Source: Mesorhizobium sp. B2-3-4 (GTDB taxonomy: Bacteria > Pseudomonadota > Alphaproteobacteria > Rhizobiales > Rhizobiaceae). From it: DNA of 64,000 bases. The position numbers were made by a program, and so were the translations under genes. Location of the stretch: the NCBI RefSeq assembly GCF_006442315.1, contig NZ_VFVY01000023.1, forward strand, positions 60,178 to 124,177. The letters run 5' to 3'. This document shows positions 17,511-26,091 of this stretch, one piece after another. Below the pieces are notes generated by a model, which saw only the letters and a list, made by a program, of their open reading frames with translations, searched no databases and had not been told where the DNA came from. The stretch's first letter is position 1. Every line of letters starts with the position of its first letter.

Positions 17511-18407
17511 TCAGCCGAGGTCGATCTGCAGGATTTCCGGGCGCATGCCGAAACGGATCGGCAGATTGCTGAAGCCGAGCCCGCCCGAGACGATCAGATT
17601 GCGGTCGTTCTCCACGACATGGCCATAGGCGTAGCGATTGCCGAACTGCGACGGCACGATGGGCGAATAGCCGAACAGCCGCACTTGGCCGCCATGGGTG
17701 TGCCCCGACAGCGTCAGCGACACACGCCACGGCACTTTTGGAAAAATGTCCGGCTCGTGCGCCAGCAGGATGACAGGCGAAGCATCGCTGACCTTGGCCA
17801 GAGTACCGTCGAGATCGTCCAGCCCCCTGGGCGGCTCGTGCTTCTTTCTCGGCAGCAGCGCCAACTGGTCGGCGAGGCCGGCGATCCAGACGCCGTGCCC
17901 GTCCTTCTCCAGGCGCACGGCGTCATTCTCCAGAACCGGGATGCCGGCTTTTTCCAGCGCCTTGCGGGCGATCGTCGGGCCGACCTCGGCGCGTTGCGCG
18001 AAGCCGTCTGCCCACCAGTCGTGATTGCCGAGGATCGACAGCACGCCGAGCGGCGCCTTGAGGCCCGACAGGGCGCCGGCCCATTCCGGCGGCGTCACCC
18101 TGTGCGACACCAGGCTCCTGCCGGCTATGTAGTCGCCGAGCAGCACGATCAGGTCCGGCTGCAAGGCATTCGCCTCTTCGGCCAGCGAAGCGATGCGCTC
18201 AGGCGTCATCCATGGCCGGCAGGCGTGGATGTCGGCGAGCGCCACGACGCGCAGCTTCAGGCCATCAGGCCAGTGCGGCGGCGTCAGAGCATAGCGCTTC
18301 ACATGCGTCAAAAGCATCGGCTCGATGCCGACGGCATAGGCGCTGAACGAGGCGACCGACAGGAACGACCCGCCGATGAAGCGCAGGAACCCGCGTCTGC
18401 TTATCAT
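17511..18407 (-). CDS. Tat-exported calcineurin-like metallophosphoesterase
   Basis: The 298-residue protein starts with a twin-arginine signal (RRGFLRFIGG, residues 4-13) and a hydrophobic stretch. It has the phosphoesterase metal motifs ALADIH, GDYIAG, GNHDWW, LAHEPD and SGHTHGGQ in order. This is the YaeI-like subgroup; E. coli YaeI has been reported to act on phosphodiesters, and some relatives hydrolyse UDP-diacylglucosamine. Export by Tat implies folding with metal in the cytoplasm. The physiological substrate is unknown. It converges with the GH5 gene, eight bases between stops. Confidence 0.92.
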   Translation of the reverse strand: MISRRGFLRFIGGSFLSVASFSAYAVGIEPMLLTHVKRYALTPPHWPDGLKLRVVALADIHACRPWMTPERIASLAEEANALQPDLIVLLGDYIAGRSLVSHRVTPPEWAGALSGLKAPLGVLSILGNHDWWADGFAQRAEVGPTIARKALEKAGIPVLENDAVRLEKDGHGVWIAGLADQLALLPRKKHEPPRGLDDLDGTLAKVSDASPVILLAHEPDIFPKVPWRVSLTLSGHTHGGQVRLFGYSPIVPSQFGNRYAYGHVVENDRNLIVSGGLGFSNLPIRFGMRPEILQIDLG

Positions 18408-18603
18408 TCCATGGCTCCACCTGGATCATCCGGCTTGCACCCGATGCATGTCGCTCAAGGGAAGACCACATGCGAACGAAGGCAGCGCGCCGATACAATC
18501 CAGGAATACGCCGGCAAGCCGGCGAAGATGAGGAGAATTTGCGCAGGCCCGTTCACTGATGCTTGATCGCTGGTCCGGGAAGCCGTGGCTGATCGCTTGC
18601 CCG

Positions 18604-19641
18604 CTACTCTTCCTGGAACAGGTTGATCTGCTGCTGCGCCAGGTCCTTCGGCGCATCGAGGCCGAGATGCCGCCAGGCATTGGCGGTCAGCATGCGCCCG
18701 CGCGGCGTACGCTGGATGAAGCCCTGCTGGATGAGATAGGGCTCGATGATGTCCTCGATCGCGTCGCGCGGTTCGGAGAGACCCGCCGCGATCGTCTCGA
18801 TGCCGACCGGCCCACCGCCGAAATTGCGCGCGATCATCGAGAGATACCGCCGGTCGAGAGCGTCGAGCCCGAGCGCGTCGACCTCCAGCCGGGTCAAGGC
18901 CTCGTCGGCGATCAGCCGGTCGACATGACCGTCGCCGGCGACCGAGGCGAAATCGCGCACGCGCCGCAACAGCCGGCCGGCGATGCGCGGCGTGCCGCGC
19001 GCGCGCCGCGCGATCTCCAGCGCGCCATCCTCGCCGAGCGGCATCTGCAGGATGCGCGCGCCGCGTCGCACGATCTGCTCCAACTCCTCGACCGTGTAGA
19101 AATTGAGCCGCACCGGAATGCCGAAGCGATCGCGCAGCGGATTGGTGAGCAGCCCGAGCCTTGTGGTGGCGGCGACCAGGGTGAAGCGCGCAAGGTCGAT
19201 CTTGACCGAGCGCGCCGCCGGTCCTTCGCCGATGATCAGGTCGAGCTGAAAATCCTCCATTGCCGGATAGAGGATTTCCTCCACTGCCGGGTTGAGCCGA
19301 TGAATCTCGTCGATGAACAGAACGTCGCCTTCTTCGAGATTGGTGAGCAGGGCCGCGAGATCGCCGGCCTTGGCGATAACCGGCCCGGAGGTCGAGCGGA
19401 AATTGACGCCGAGTTCGCGCGCCATGATCTGCGCCAGCGTCGTCTTGCCGAGCCCCGGCGGCCCGACGAACAGCACATGGTCGAGCGCTTCCTTGCGCCC
19501 CTTGGCGGCCTCGATGAAGACCTTGAGGTTGGCCCGCACCGCCGCCTGGCCGACGAAATCGTCAAGCGTCTGCGGCCGCAAGGTCTGGTCGGCATCCTCG
19601 CCGCGTTTTTCCGGCGCGATCAGACGGGGGGACAGGGTCAT
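18604..19641 (-). CDS. ruvB: Holliday junction branch-migration helicase RuvB
   Basis: RuvB is the hexameric AAA+ motor that drives branch migration at Holliday junctions with RuvA. The 345-residue product has Walker A GPPGLGKT (60-67), Walker B FIDEIH (from residue 109), sensor I AATTRLGLLT and the C-terminal winged helix (QQGFIQRTPRGR). It starts 43 bases after ruvA and forms an operon with it. Confidence 0.98.
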   Translation of the reverse strand: MTLSPRLIAPEKRGEDADQTLRPQTLDDFVGQAAVRANLKVFIEAAKGRKEALDHVLFVGPPGLGKTTLAQIMARELGVNFRSTSGPVIAKAGDLAALLTNLEEGDVLFIDEIHRLNPAVEEILYPAMEDFQLDLIIGEGPAARSVKIDLARFTLVAATTRLGLLTNPLRDRFGIPVRLNFYTVEELEQIVRRGARILQMPLGEDGALEIARRARGTPRIAGRLLRRVRDFASVAGDGHVDRLIADEALTRLEVDALGLDALDRRYLSMIARNFGGGPVGIETIAAGLSEPRDAIEDIIEPYLIQQGFIQRTPRGRMLTANAWRHLGLDAPKDLAQQQINLFQEE

Positions 19642-19684
19642 GCGGCCTTACTCGCATATGGGCAAAAGCCCGACAAGCCAGCGC

Positions 19685-20305
19685 TCACCGCGCCAATTCC
19701 TTCAGCCCGAAACGGATCAGCTTGGACGCATCCGCGCCCTCGCCCGCCGTCTTCAGGGCTGCCGACACCGCATTGGCGGCGATGTCGCGGGAATAGCCGA
19801 GATTGACGAGCGCCGAGACCGCGTCTGTGATCGGAGCCGGGGCGACGCCTTCGCCCAGTTCCTGCTTCAGGCCGATCGTGCCGGAGGCGGCACCCGCATA
19901 GGCCGGCGCCTTGGCTTTCAACTCGGTGACGATGCGTTCGGCCACTTTCTTGCCGACGCCGGGCGCGCGCGACACCATCGCGATATCGCGCAACGCGATG
20001 GCATTGGCGAGGTCCGCCGGCGCCAGTGTCGACAGGATGGCGAGCGCCACCTTGGCGCCGACGCCCTGCACATTGTTCATCAAGAGCCGGAACCACTCGC
20101 GCTCCAGCCCCGACTGGAACCCGTAGAGCCGGATCATGTCCTCCCGCACATAGGTCTCGATGAACAGAACCACCGCTTCGCCAGGCGAAGGCAGGGCCGC
20201 CAGCGTGCGCGCCGAGCAGTAGGCTACGTAACCGACGCCGTGCACGTCGACCAGGCAGTGGTCCTCGTCGATCTCGTCGAGTGTGCCCTTGAGCTTTCCG
20301 ATCAT
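19685..20305 (-). CDS. ruvA: Holliday junction branch-migration protein RuvA
   Basis: RuvA binds the four-way junction and loads RuvB. The 206-residue product has the N-terminal OB fold (MIGKLKGTLDEIDEDH), two helix-hairpin-helix motifs (near VQGVGAKVALAILS and APGVGKKVAERIV) and a C-terminal UBA-like domain that contacts RuvB (ALVNLGYSRDIAANAV). The start is 15 bases after the vapC stop codon, so ruvAB must be read through vapBC or from the vapBC promoter. Confidence 0.98.
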   Translation of the reverse strand: MIGKLKGTLDEIDEDHCLVDVHGVGYVAYCSARTLAALPSPGEAVVLFIETYVREDMIRLYGFQSGLEREWFRLLMNNVQGVGAKVALAILSTLAPADLANAIALRDIAMVSRAPGVGKKVAERIVTELKAKAPAYAGAASGTIGLKQELGEGVAPAPITDAVSALVNLGYSRDIAANAVSAALKTAGEGADASKLIRFGLKELAR

Positions 20306-20320
20306 TTCGGGGCTTCCTAA

Positions 20321-20734
20321 TCAGGGGTCTGTGTCGGGCGCGATAAGCTCGACGTCAGGAAAGTACGTCCTGAAACCTGTCGGATCGCGCGTAAGAATGG
20401 GATAGCCGCGAATGACGGCATGTGCCCCTATCAGGAAGTCGGGCATCACCTTCTCACGCGGACCGCCCATCCGGCGGTAGATCGAGAACGCCCTCGACGC
20501 CGCGAAGGCCGCCTCGAACGGCAAACCCTCCCGCCGGAATTCGTCTTCCGGCAAGACACTGTCGACATCATCTATCGTCTCATAGCGCATCGAGAACTCG
20601 GCATAGATGATCTGATTGATGATCAGGCTGCCCTGTTTGAGCGCAGCCGTCATTTTCGACCGCGACCATCTCGACCACACAGGATCGCGAACCGCGATAT
20701 CGATAAGCACGTTGGTGTCGACGAGCGTCGCCAA
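20321..20734 (-). CDS. vapC: VapC-type PIN-domain toxin (ribonuclease)
   Basis: The 137-residue PIN-domain protein keeps the acidic residues expected in the active site: Asp6 in LVDTNVLID, Glu in IYAEFS, Asp in PDFLIGAHA and Asp in LTRDPTGF. VapC toxins cleave tRNA or rRNA with magnesium. The likely start is TTG 20734, two bases after the vapB stop codon, so translation is probably coupled. Nothing suggests inactivation. It lies between ruvC and ruvA. Confidence 0.88.
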   Translation of the reverse strand: MATLVDTNVLIDIAVRDPVWSRWSRSKMTAALKQGSLIINQIIYAEFSMRYETIDDVDSVLPEDEFRREGLPFEAAFAASRAFSIYRRMGGPREKVMPDFLIGAHAVIRGYPILTRDPTGFRTYFPDVELIAPDTDP

Positions 20735-20736
20735 GA

Positions 20737-20988
20737 TCAGCGATCCCGAGTGAAAGCCATGACGTCATCCGCGTTCATCGACTGATCGCCGCTCCCCGCC
20801 AGCCGATCGAGTGCAGCGAGAAACCGGTCGAGCCTCTCGCGATCCGCAAGCCGTCCTCTGTCATGCTTGGGCGTGATCGTGATCTTGCCGCCCTCAATGC
20901 CGAAGATGACTTCGCTGTTGGCGTCGATCCCGAATGTCTCCCGCAGATCCCGCGGGATTGTCACTTGGCCCTTGCTCGTCACACGCAT
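20737..20988 (-). CDS. vapB: VapB-type AbrB-fold antitoxin
   Basis: The 83-residue protein begins with a SpoVT/AbrB swapped-hairpin domain (MRVTSKGQVTIPRDLRETFG) and ends in an acidic tail that would fill the VapC active site. ATG 20988 is preceded by GAAAGG; the frame extends 12 codons upstream but the AbrB domain starts here. Antitoxins of this type repress their own promoter by binding palindromes, and two stand just upstream (21002-21022). Confidence 0.9.
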   Translation of the reverse strand: MRVTSKGQVTIPRDLRETFGIDANSEVIFGIEGGKITITPKHDRGRLADRERLDRFLAALDRLAGSGDQSMNADDVMAFTRDR

Positions 20989-21001
20989 GAAATACACCTT
21001 T

Positions 21002-21041
21002 CTTACAAGTAAGGAATATTCCAACTAAGTGAACAAGTCAA
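21002..21041 (-). promoter_or_regulatory. vapBC promoter with overlapping palindromic operators
   Basis: On the minus strand TTGACT (21041-21036) and TATTCC (21018-21013) are separated by exactly 17 bases. Two perfect palindromes overlap or follow the -10: GGAATATTCC (21013-21022) and CTTACAAGTAAG (21002-21013). This is where an AbrB-type antitoxin would be expected to bind. The promoter begins eight bases after the ruvC stop codon. Confidence 0.6.
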
Positions 21042-21049
21042 GAACATCC

Positions 21050-21559
21050 CTAGCCGGCAAGCGCCATCCGGTAGGCGGCGCTCTGGCGGTGATGCGCGTG
21101 GCAGATGGCGATCGCCAGCGCATCGGCAGCATGTTCGGTGTCGAAGATCGCCTTCGGCAGCAACACCTTCACCATCATGTGGATCTGCTTCTTATCGCCG
21201 TGGCCGACGCCGATGACGGCCTTCTTCACGGCGTTGGGCGCGTATTCGGCGACGACGAGGCCCGCCCGCGCCGGCACCAGCATGGCGATGCCGCGCGCCT
21301 GGCCGAGCTTCAGCGTCGCCACGGCATCCTTGTTGACGAAGGTCTGCTCGACGGCGGCCTCATGCGGCATGGCCTGGTGCAGCACCTCGGCAAGCCCGTC
21401 ATGCAGTTGGCAGAGCCGTGTCGCCAGCGCCGCCTTGTCCTCGGACCGCACGGTGCCCGAGGCGACAAAGCGCAAGGAATTGCCGAGGCTCTCGACGATG
21501 CCCCAACCGGTGCGCCTGAGCCCCGGATCAATCCCGATAATGCGAATCGCGTCCCCCAT
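21050..21559 (-). CDS. ruvC: Crossover junction endodeoxyribonuclease RuvC
   Basis: RuvC cuts Holliday junctions symmetrically with a metal-dependent RNase H-like active site. The 169-residue product has the catalytic Asp11 (IGIDPGLRRTGWG), Glu71 (AVEQTFVNKD) and the C-terminal acidic pair in HAADALAIAICH. It is the first gene of the ruvCAB group, here followed by vapBC and then ruvAB. Confidence 0.98.
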   Translation of the reverse strand: MGDAIRIIGIDPGLRRTGWGIVESLGNSLRFVASGTVRSEDKAALATRLCQLHDGLAEVLHQAMPHEAAVEQTFVNKDAVATLKLGQARGIAMLVPARAGLVVAEYAPNAVKKAVIGVGHGDKKQIHMMVKVLLPKAIFDTEHAADALAIAICHAHHRQSAAYRMALAG

Positions 21560-21626
21560 CCGTCCAACCTACTCCCTGGGCGGACAGCGATGCCAGCGAA
21601 ATGTGAACAAACCGGAAACGGAGGAT

Positions 21627-22160
21627 TTAGTTGCGGGCAAACGCCGTGTTGAGCAGGCTTATCTGATCCGAGACCGGATTGGGCCGGCGCGCCACCGGCT
21701 GCAGGTCGACCATCGCGCCGGCGCCGTAGATTTCTTCGTCCATGCGGCGCACCAATGCCTGCAGGCGCAGCGACCGGTTGACGAGGTCGAGGAAATCCTT
21801 GGGCAGTTCAGCCCAGCCGGCGGCCTCGTCATGGGCGGAAGCCGTGTCGAGGCGCACCTTGGATTTTTCCGAGGCGACCTGGTCGCGGGTCATCTCGCCG
21901 GAGTTCGCCGCGCGCTGCAAAAGCAGCCAAGAGGCAACCTGCATCAGCCTTGTGGTCAGCCGCATCGATTCGGCAGCGTAAAGCGTGGACGCCAGCCGCG
22001 ACAGCTTCTTGGCCTCGGCCCGGCCCTTGCCGTCGAGATACTCGGCCGCCTGTTCGACGAGCCCCATGCCTTCCTGGTAGAGAGGTTTGAAGGAATGCGA
22101 AAAAACCCGCCGCTCCGCCAGCTTGACGGTTTTCGCACTGCCCTTCGAAGGCTCGTTCAT
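21627..22160 (-). CDS. DUF1465 family protein
   Basis: The 177-residue, mostly helical cytoplasmic protein matches the alphaproteobacterial DUF1465 family, whose function has not been established to my knowledge. It has no signal peptide or membrane segment. Visible conserved parts are the central AAEYLDGKGRAEAKKLSRLA and the C-terminal RRMDEEIYG. It lies 67 bases upstream of ruvC in the same direction. Confidence 0.8.
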   Translation of the reverse strand: MNEPSKGSAKTVKLAERRVFSHSFKPLYQEGMGLVEQAAEYLDGKGRAEAKKLSRLASTLYAAESMRLTTRLMQVASWLLLQRAANSGEMTRDQVASEKSKVRLDTASAHDEAAGWAELPKDFLDLVNRSLRLQALVRRMDEEIYGAGAMVDLQPVARRPNPVSDQISLLNTAFARN

Positions 22161-22317
22161 TGATAACGCCCCTGCACTTGCAACCGGCCGATTCGGTTCT
22201 CTGCCGATACACCCGGCACCCTATATGACTGAAGCTTGAAAATGCGCTTCGTCCCGAGCGAAGGCAAGCACATGTTTAACAGAAGGTTAACGGCGTGCGG
22301 TCGCCCGCCAGGCGGAC

Positions 22318-22415
22318 AAAAAAAGAGCCGCGGATAAGGCGGCTCTCAGGAGTTTAACAGGGAGGCGTCAAACAAAGTGGCTCCAACCACTCGGTAAGAA
22401 TCCAGATCACTGGAT
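22318..22415 (-). ncRNA. Candidate trans-acting small RNA, three hairpins
   Basis: On the minus strand a -10-like TACTAT (22425-22420) is followed five bases later by a hairpin ATCCAG-tgat-CTGGAT (22415-22400), a second hairpin GTGG-ttggag-CCAC (22390-22377), a single-stranded stretch containing CCTCCC and CTCCT, and an intrinsic terminator with an 8-base stem (22346-22324) and seven T residues. The total is about 98 bases with no coding frame. This is the architecture of Hfq-dependent rhizobial small RNAs that pair with ribosome-binding sites through CU-rich loops. The family is not identified. The -35 is weak (GTTCAT). Confidence 0.6.
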
Positions 22416-22528
22416 GGACATAGTAAACGCCTGTAAAGCTTAATGAACCCTTAACGGTGCCGATATTTTTCGACCGAAGCCCCGGTTCCTGTGCCGTAAC
22501 AAAACAGTTCCGGCACCAAGGGCATCGT

Positions 22529-22909
22529 TCAGGCCTTCTTCCAGATCACCGGCAAGGCGATGAAGGCAAACAGCAGCATGCCTGCGTAGAAGCCGATCGA
22601 CGATATCCCCAGCAACGGCTCGATCCCCGGATTTCCGGCAAGCAATATGTAAAGGCCGATCATGAGCCCGATGCCGCTGATTGCCGTCAACCAGAAATGG
22701 ACGAGGGCCAGCGTCTTTTGCCCCGCGGCCGGAAACAGGTGGTAAAAGAACGCGAAGACCGCCGACATCAGCCATCCCGCCACCATCGTGTGGGCGTGGG
22801 TCGGCATCTGGCCATGGTCTTCACTGATGGCCATGTGGATGCCGAGCGCCATGCCGCACAGCGCATAGATGATCGCCAGCGTGAAGAAATTCCGAGCTGC
22901 CCCTTGCAT
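22529..22909 (-). CDS. Small membrane protein resembling a piece of heme-copper oxidase subunit I
   Basis: The 126-residue protein has four predicted membrane helices (about 8-28, 40-62, 70-90, 98-120). The segment THAHTMVAGWLMSAVFAFFY resembles the histidine-bearing helix of cbb3-type oxidase subunit I (HGH/HAH followed by GW). Small stand-alone proteins of this kind are widespread in alphaproteobacteria; a role in heme binding is possible but unproven. It is not a complete oxidase subunit (about 450 residues or more). Confidence 0.7.
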   Translation of the reverse strand: MQGAARNFFTLAIIYALCGMALGIHMAISEDHGQMPTHAHTMVAGWLMSAVFAFFYHLFPAAGQKTLALVHFWLTAISGIGLMIGLYILLAGNPGIEPLLGISSIGFYAGMLLFAFIALPVIWKKA

Positions 22910-23252
22910 GTCAGTCCCCCGAATTGCCTTTTCCCGTTGACGGGAATGGGTTGATCCTCAGGCGATTTTCATCGCCGCCGGGCTCCCGGCGTCGGCGCGC
23001 TCGCATCGGTGATTTCCGGACGATGTCGCGCCGCCCCTCCCAGCCCGGCTACGCTAGCAGAAAAACCTATGTCGGGTCACGATATTAGCGCGCACTTGTT
23101 CGATGATTGCGCTCCGCTCGACGACGGCCGAAACAGAGCCGGATTTTCCGCGACATCGTTCCGAAACAGGCGCCGCGCTAGACGCCCGCTCCTCTGGCGG
23201 CCGGCGCAAATCCGCGCCGCCGCAAACCGGAAAACTGCCCCAGGAGCAACTC
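22910..23252. other. Divergent intergenic region, nothing recognised
   Basis: This 343-base gap lies between the divergent starts of the two small membrane-protein genes. An open frame runs into it from the plus-strand gene but has no start or conserved-looking sequence. No hairpin with a T-tract and no well-spaced promoter hexamers were found. Confidence 0.5.
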
Positions 23253-23804
23253 ATGGACTGGTATTCGATCGTCAAGTTCCTTCACGTCGTCACGGCAACG
23301 CTTTGGGTCGGAGGCGGGTTCGTGCTGTTCCTGCTCGGCGTGATCGCCGAGCGCGCCGACAACATCGAGGACAAATTGCAGGCCATGCGCGCCAGCGGTC
23401 AGTTGGGCGGCAAGTTCTTCGCGCCGATGTCGCTGCTGACCCTGGTCTTCGGCCTCACCATGTGCGGCTTCTGGGTCGGCTTTTCCGATCTGTGGATCGT
23501 GATCGGCCTCTTCGGCTACGCGACCACCTTCTCCATCGGCATGTTCATCTTCAAGCCGACCGGCGAGCGCATGGGCGCGATGATCGCCAAGGACGGCGTC
23601 ACGCCGGCCGCGCTTGAGATCGGCCAGCGCATGATGCGCGTAGCGCGGTTCGACTATGCGGTGATGCTGGTCATCGTTGCCGACATGGTGCTCAAGCCGA
23701 CGCTGCACGACACCGGCATTCTGGCCGGCATGGCGGTGGTCGTGGCGATCGGCGCCGCCTTGGCCTTTGGCGGCAGCCGCCGGCTCGTCACGAGCGCGGT
23801 TTGA
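23253..23804 (+). CDS. DUF2269 family integral membrane protein
   Basis: The 183-residue protein has about four membrane helices (around 5-30, 55-78, 82-102, 150-175) and the DUF2269 N-terminus YSIVKFLHVVTATLWVGGGF. The family is predicted to be in the inner membrane; its function is unknown. ATG 23253 is preceded by CAGGAG and begins the conserved domain; the frame upstream is ignored. It is convergent with the TauE-type gene. Confidence 0.85.
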   Translation: MDWYSIVKFLHVVTATLWVGGGFVLFLLGVIAERADNIEDKLQAMRASGQLGGKFFAPMSLLTLVFGLTMCGFWVGFSDLWIVIGLFGYATTFSIGMFIFKPTGERMGAMIAKDGVTPAALEIGQRMMRVARFDYAVMLVIVADMVLKPTLHDTGILAGMAVVVAIGAALAFGGSRRLVTSAV

Positions 23805-23839
23805 TCGAAGGCGAGCGTGGCCCGCACCGCGCGTCGCCC

Positions 23840-24610
23840 CTACATCAGTCCGGCGATGCCGTCCCACAGGAGCTTCACCGCGACGACCGCGACGGTGGCG
23901 TAGGTGAAGGGATAGAAGACCTCCGGCCGCATGCGCCGGACCAGCCAGGCGCCGGCGACGGTCGACAGCGGCGCCAGCGGCATCAGCACGGCGGACGCCG
24001 TCAGATTGGCGGTGTCGAACTGGCCGAGCGCGAAATAGGGCACCAGCTTCAGCGCATTGGTGGCGGCAAAGAAGATCGCCGCCGTGCCGGACAGCACCTT
24101 CGGGTCGAGCCTTATCGGCAAGGCATAGACCTGGAAGGGCGGGCCGCCGACATGCGCGACGAAGCTGGTGAAGCCGGCGACCGTGCCCCACAGGGCAGCG
24201 GCCACGCGATTGGGCGCGGCCGCATGGTCGGAGCCATGGCGAAACTGCAGATAGAGCCAGCGCAGCACGAAAATGATGGCAACGGCGCCGACGATGAGCC
24301 GTACCGCCTCCTCTGTGACCAGTGCCGCCGTCAGCCAGCCGAGCCCGATACCGATGACCGCGCCCGGCATCATGTCGACCAGCATCTTGCGGTCGTACAC
24401 ACCCCACCACGTCCACACCGAGACGATGTCCATCAGGCACAGGATCGGCAGGAGGATGGCGGCGGCCTGCACCGGCGGCATGGTCAGCGCCATCAACGGC
24501 ACACCGACGAAGCCGACGGCGCCGCCAAAGCCGCCCTTGGACAGGCCGACCAGGATGACCGCAGGAATGGCGGCCGCATAGAACCACGGATCGAGAAGCA
24601 GGCCTGACAT
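23840..24610 (-). CDS. TauE/SafE family sulfite or anion exporter
   Basis: The 256-residue protein has seven to eight membrane helices and the family features GGFGGAVGFVGVPLMAL near the N-terminus and FTSFVAHVGGPPFQVYALP in the second half, which together form the pseudo-twofold repeat of the family. Members export sulfite, sulfoacetate or related organosulfur anions across the inner membrane; the substrate here is open. ATG 24610 begins the family N-terminus, though its ribosome-binding site is weak. Confidence 0.88.
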   Translation of the reverse strand: MSGLLLDPWFYAAAIPAVILVGLSKGGFGGAVGFVGVPLMALTMPPVQAAAILLPILCLMDIVSVWTWWGVYDRKMLVDMMPGAVIGIGLGWLTAALVTEEAVRLIVGAVAIIFVLRWLYLQFRHGSDHAAAPNRVAAALWGTVAGFTSFVAHVGGPPFQVYALPIRLDPKVLSGTAAIFFAATNALKLVPYFALGQFDTANLTASAVLMPLAPLSTVAGAWLVRRMRPEVFYPFTYATVAVVAVKLLWDGIAGLM

Positions 24611-24723
24611 GGGGGGAACTGGTCTGGAGGGAAAGCGTGTCAACGCCTGATAGCCCAGAATCGCGTGCTCGGCGACCGCAAATATGGCCGGCTGCGACAG
24701 CCTGCCCAACCGACCTCGAATAA

Positions 24724-25452
24724 TTATCGGCGCGCCGAAACCAGCAGGAACATCGGCCGCTCGAGTTCTTCCGCAAGGTCCGGGCTGGCCGCGATCTGCG
24801 CGTCGGTCGGACGGAACTCCTCGACATGCCCGATCGTGAAGCCCGTCCGGATCAGCGTGTTGAGCGTGGTGCCGATGGTGCGATGATGTTTGACCACGCC
24901 CTTGGCCAGCCAGTCGGTCTGGCGCGGCCCTTCCACCAGGTACCGGTCGACAGGCCAGGTCTTTTTCCCGTCCCCATCGATCGACCAGCCGGGACTGGTT
25001 GGGGCCATGTAGATCGGATGTTCCGTCGAAAAGACGAAACGGCCGCCAGGCACGAGAGCCTGGTGCACGGTCCCGAACAGGCGCTCGATGTTCTCGACAT
25101 AGTGCAAGGCGAGCGAACTGTAGGCGAGGTCGAAGCCTGCCGGTGGCAGGCTGAGCTCGTCGAGATCGGCCCGCGCATAGGTGATGCCGGTGTCCGGGCC
25201 GGCCGCTCTCGCACGGTCAAGCATCTTCTCCGACAGGTCCAGTCCCAGGATCTGCCTGGCGCCATGCTCATGCGCCCAGCGGCAGAACCAGCCGAAGCCG
25301 CAGCCGAGATCGACGATCCGCAGGCCGTCGACCTCAGGCAACATCGCGCGAAGCGCCGGCCACTCGGCGGCGCCGTCCAGGCCTTCGACCGAGCGACCAA
25401 GCTGGCCGTAGCCCGCGAAGAAATCCGGCTGATCGTAAATGTTCTGCGCCAT
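24724..25452 (-). CDS. SAM-dependent class I methyltransferase
   Basis: The 242-residue protein has the Rossmann-type SAM-binding motif I IVDLGCGFGWF (about residues 46-56), motif II acidic residue in ILGLDLSEKML, and post-motif YARADLDEL. It belongs to the Methyltransf_11/25 group. The substrate is not known. ATG 25452 (MAQNIYDQPDFFAGYG) is preferred to a start four codons upstream. It lies 54 bases after the Lrp-type gene in the same direction and could be cotranscribed. Confidence 0.88.
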   Translation of the reverse strand: MAQNIYDQPDFFAGYGQLGRSVEGLDGAAEWPALRAMLPEVDGLRIVDLGCGFGWFCRWAHEHGARQILGLDLSEKMLDRARAAGPDTGITYARADLDELSLPPAGFDLAYSSLALHYVENIERLFGTVHQALVPGGRFVFSTEHPIYMAPTSPGWSIDGDGKKTWPVDRYLVEGPRQTDWLAKGVVKHHRTIGTTLNTLIRTGFTIGHVEEFRPTDAQIAASPDLAEELERPMFLLVSARR

Positions 25453-25506
25453 GCTCTTTCTCACTCTTCAGACGGTCATCTGGCGGCCGCGCCCTCGGCG
25501 TCAAGA

Positions 25507-25959
25507 CTACGAGGCCGACGGCAACCCGAGTGGCGGCGGCCGCCGGCGGATCGGCTGTGCCTTGATGATGGCGGTGCTGGTCTCGGCCTTGTCGGCGATA
25601 CGGTCGAGAATACCGTCAAGATCGCCGATCGAGCGCACGAAGAGCCGGGCGACGAAACAGTCGTCGCCCGTCACCTTGTCGCATTCGCCGAACTCTTCGA
25701 TCTCCTCGATCAGTTTCTGGACGATGTGCAGCTTGCCCGGCAAGGGTTTGATCCGCACGATCGCCTGCAGCGTGTAGCCGAGCGCCAAGGGATCGATCTC
25801 GACGGTGAAGGCCCGGATGACGCCGCGTTCCTCGAGCCGCCGCAGCCGCTCCGAAACGCTCGGCGACGACAGCCCGACCTGAGCCGCCAGCTCCTTCAGC
25901 GATGTCCGTGCATCCCTGACCAGGATTTCCAGCAGATTTCGGTCGAGGTCGTCCAGCAT
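25507..25959 (-). CDS. Lrp/AsnC family transcriptional regulator
   Basis: The 150-residue protein has the AsnC-type helix-turn-helix (LDDLDRNLLEILVRDARTSL, then LAAQVGLSSPSVSERLRRLE) and the C-terminal RAM ligand-binding domain with VTGDDCFVARLFV. Such regulators sense amino acids and often control a divergent exporter. ATG 25959 has GGAGAAAAG upstream. The divergent neighbour is an EamA-type exporter, with 132 bases between starts. Confidence 0.93.
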   Translation of the reverse strand: MLDDLDRNLLEILVRDARTSLKELAAQVGLSSPSVSERLRRLEERGVIRAFTVEIDPLALGYTLQAIVRIKPLPGKLHIVQKLIEEIEEFGECDKVTGDDCFVARLFVRSIGDLDGILDRIADKAETSTAIIKAQPIRRRPPPLGLPSAS

Positions 25960-26091
25960 TTGCTTTTCTCCAGGCTTTCTCGCCGCATTCCTAATATAAT
26001 TAGGCAAACTCCTCATAGTACCTTTCTAAGCTGATGGAAAGCCCGCGTACCTCATGAGATTATACAGGCTCAACGGGTTCGGAGGCTTATC

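Noticed and set aside
23178..24827. A 549-codon minus-strand frame over the DUF2269 and TauE genes
   Set aside because: It overlaps two recognisable membrane-protein genes and itself shows only low-complexity Arg/Gly/Ala sequence.
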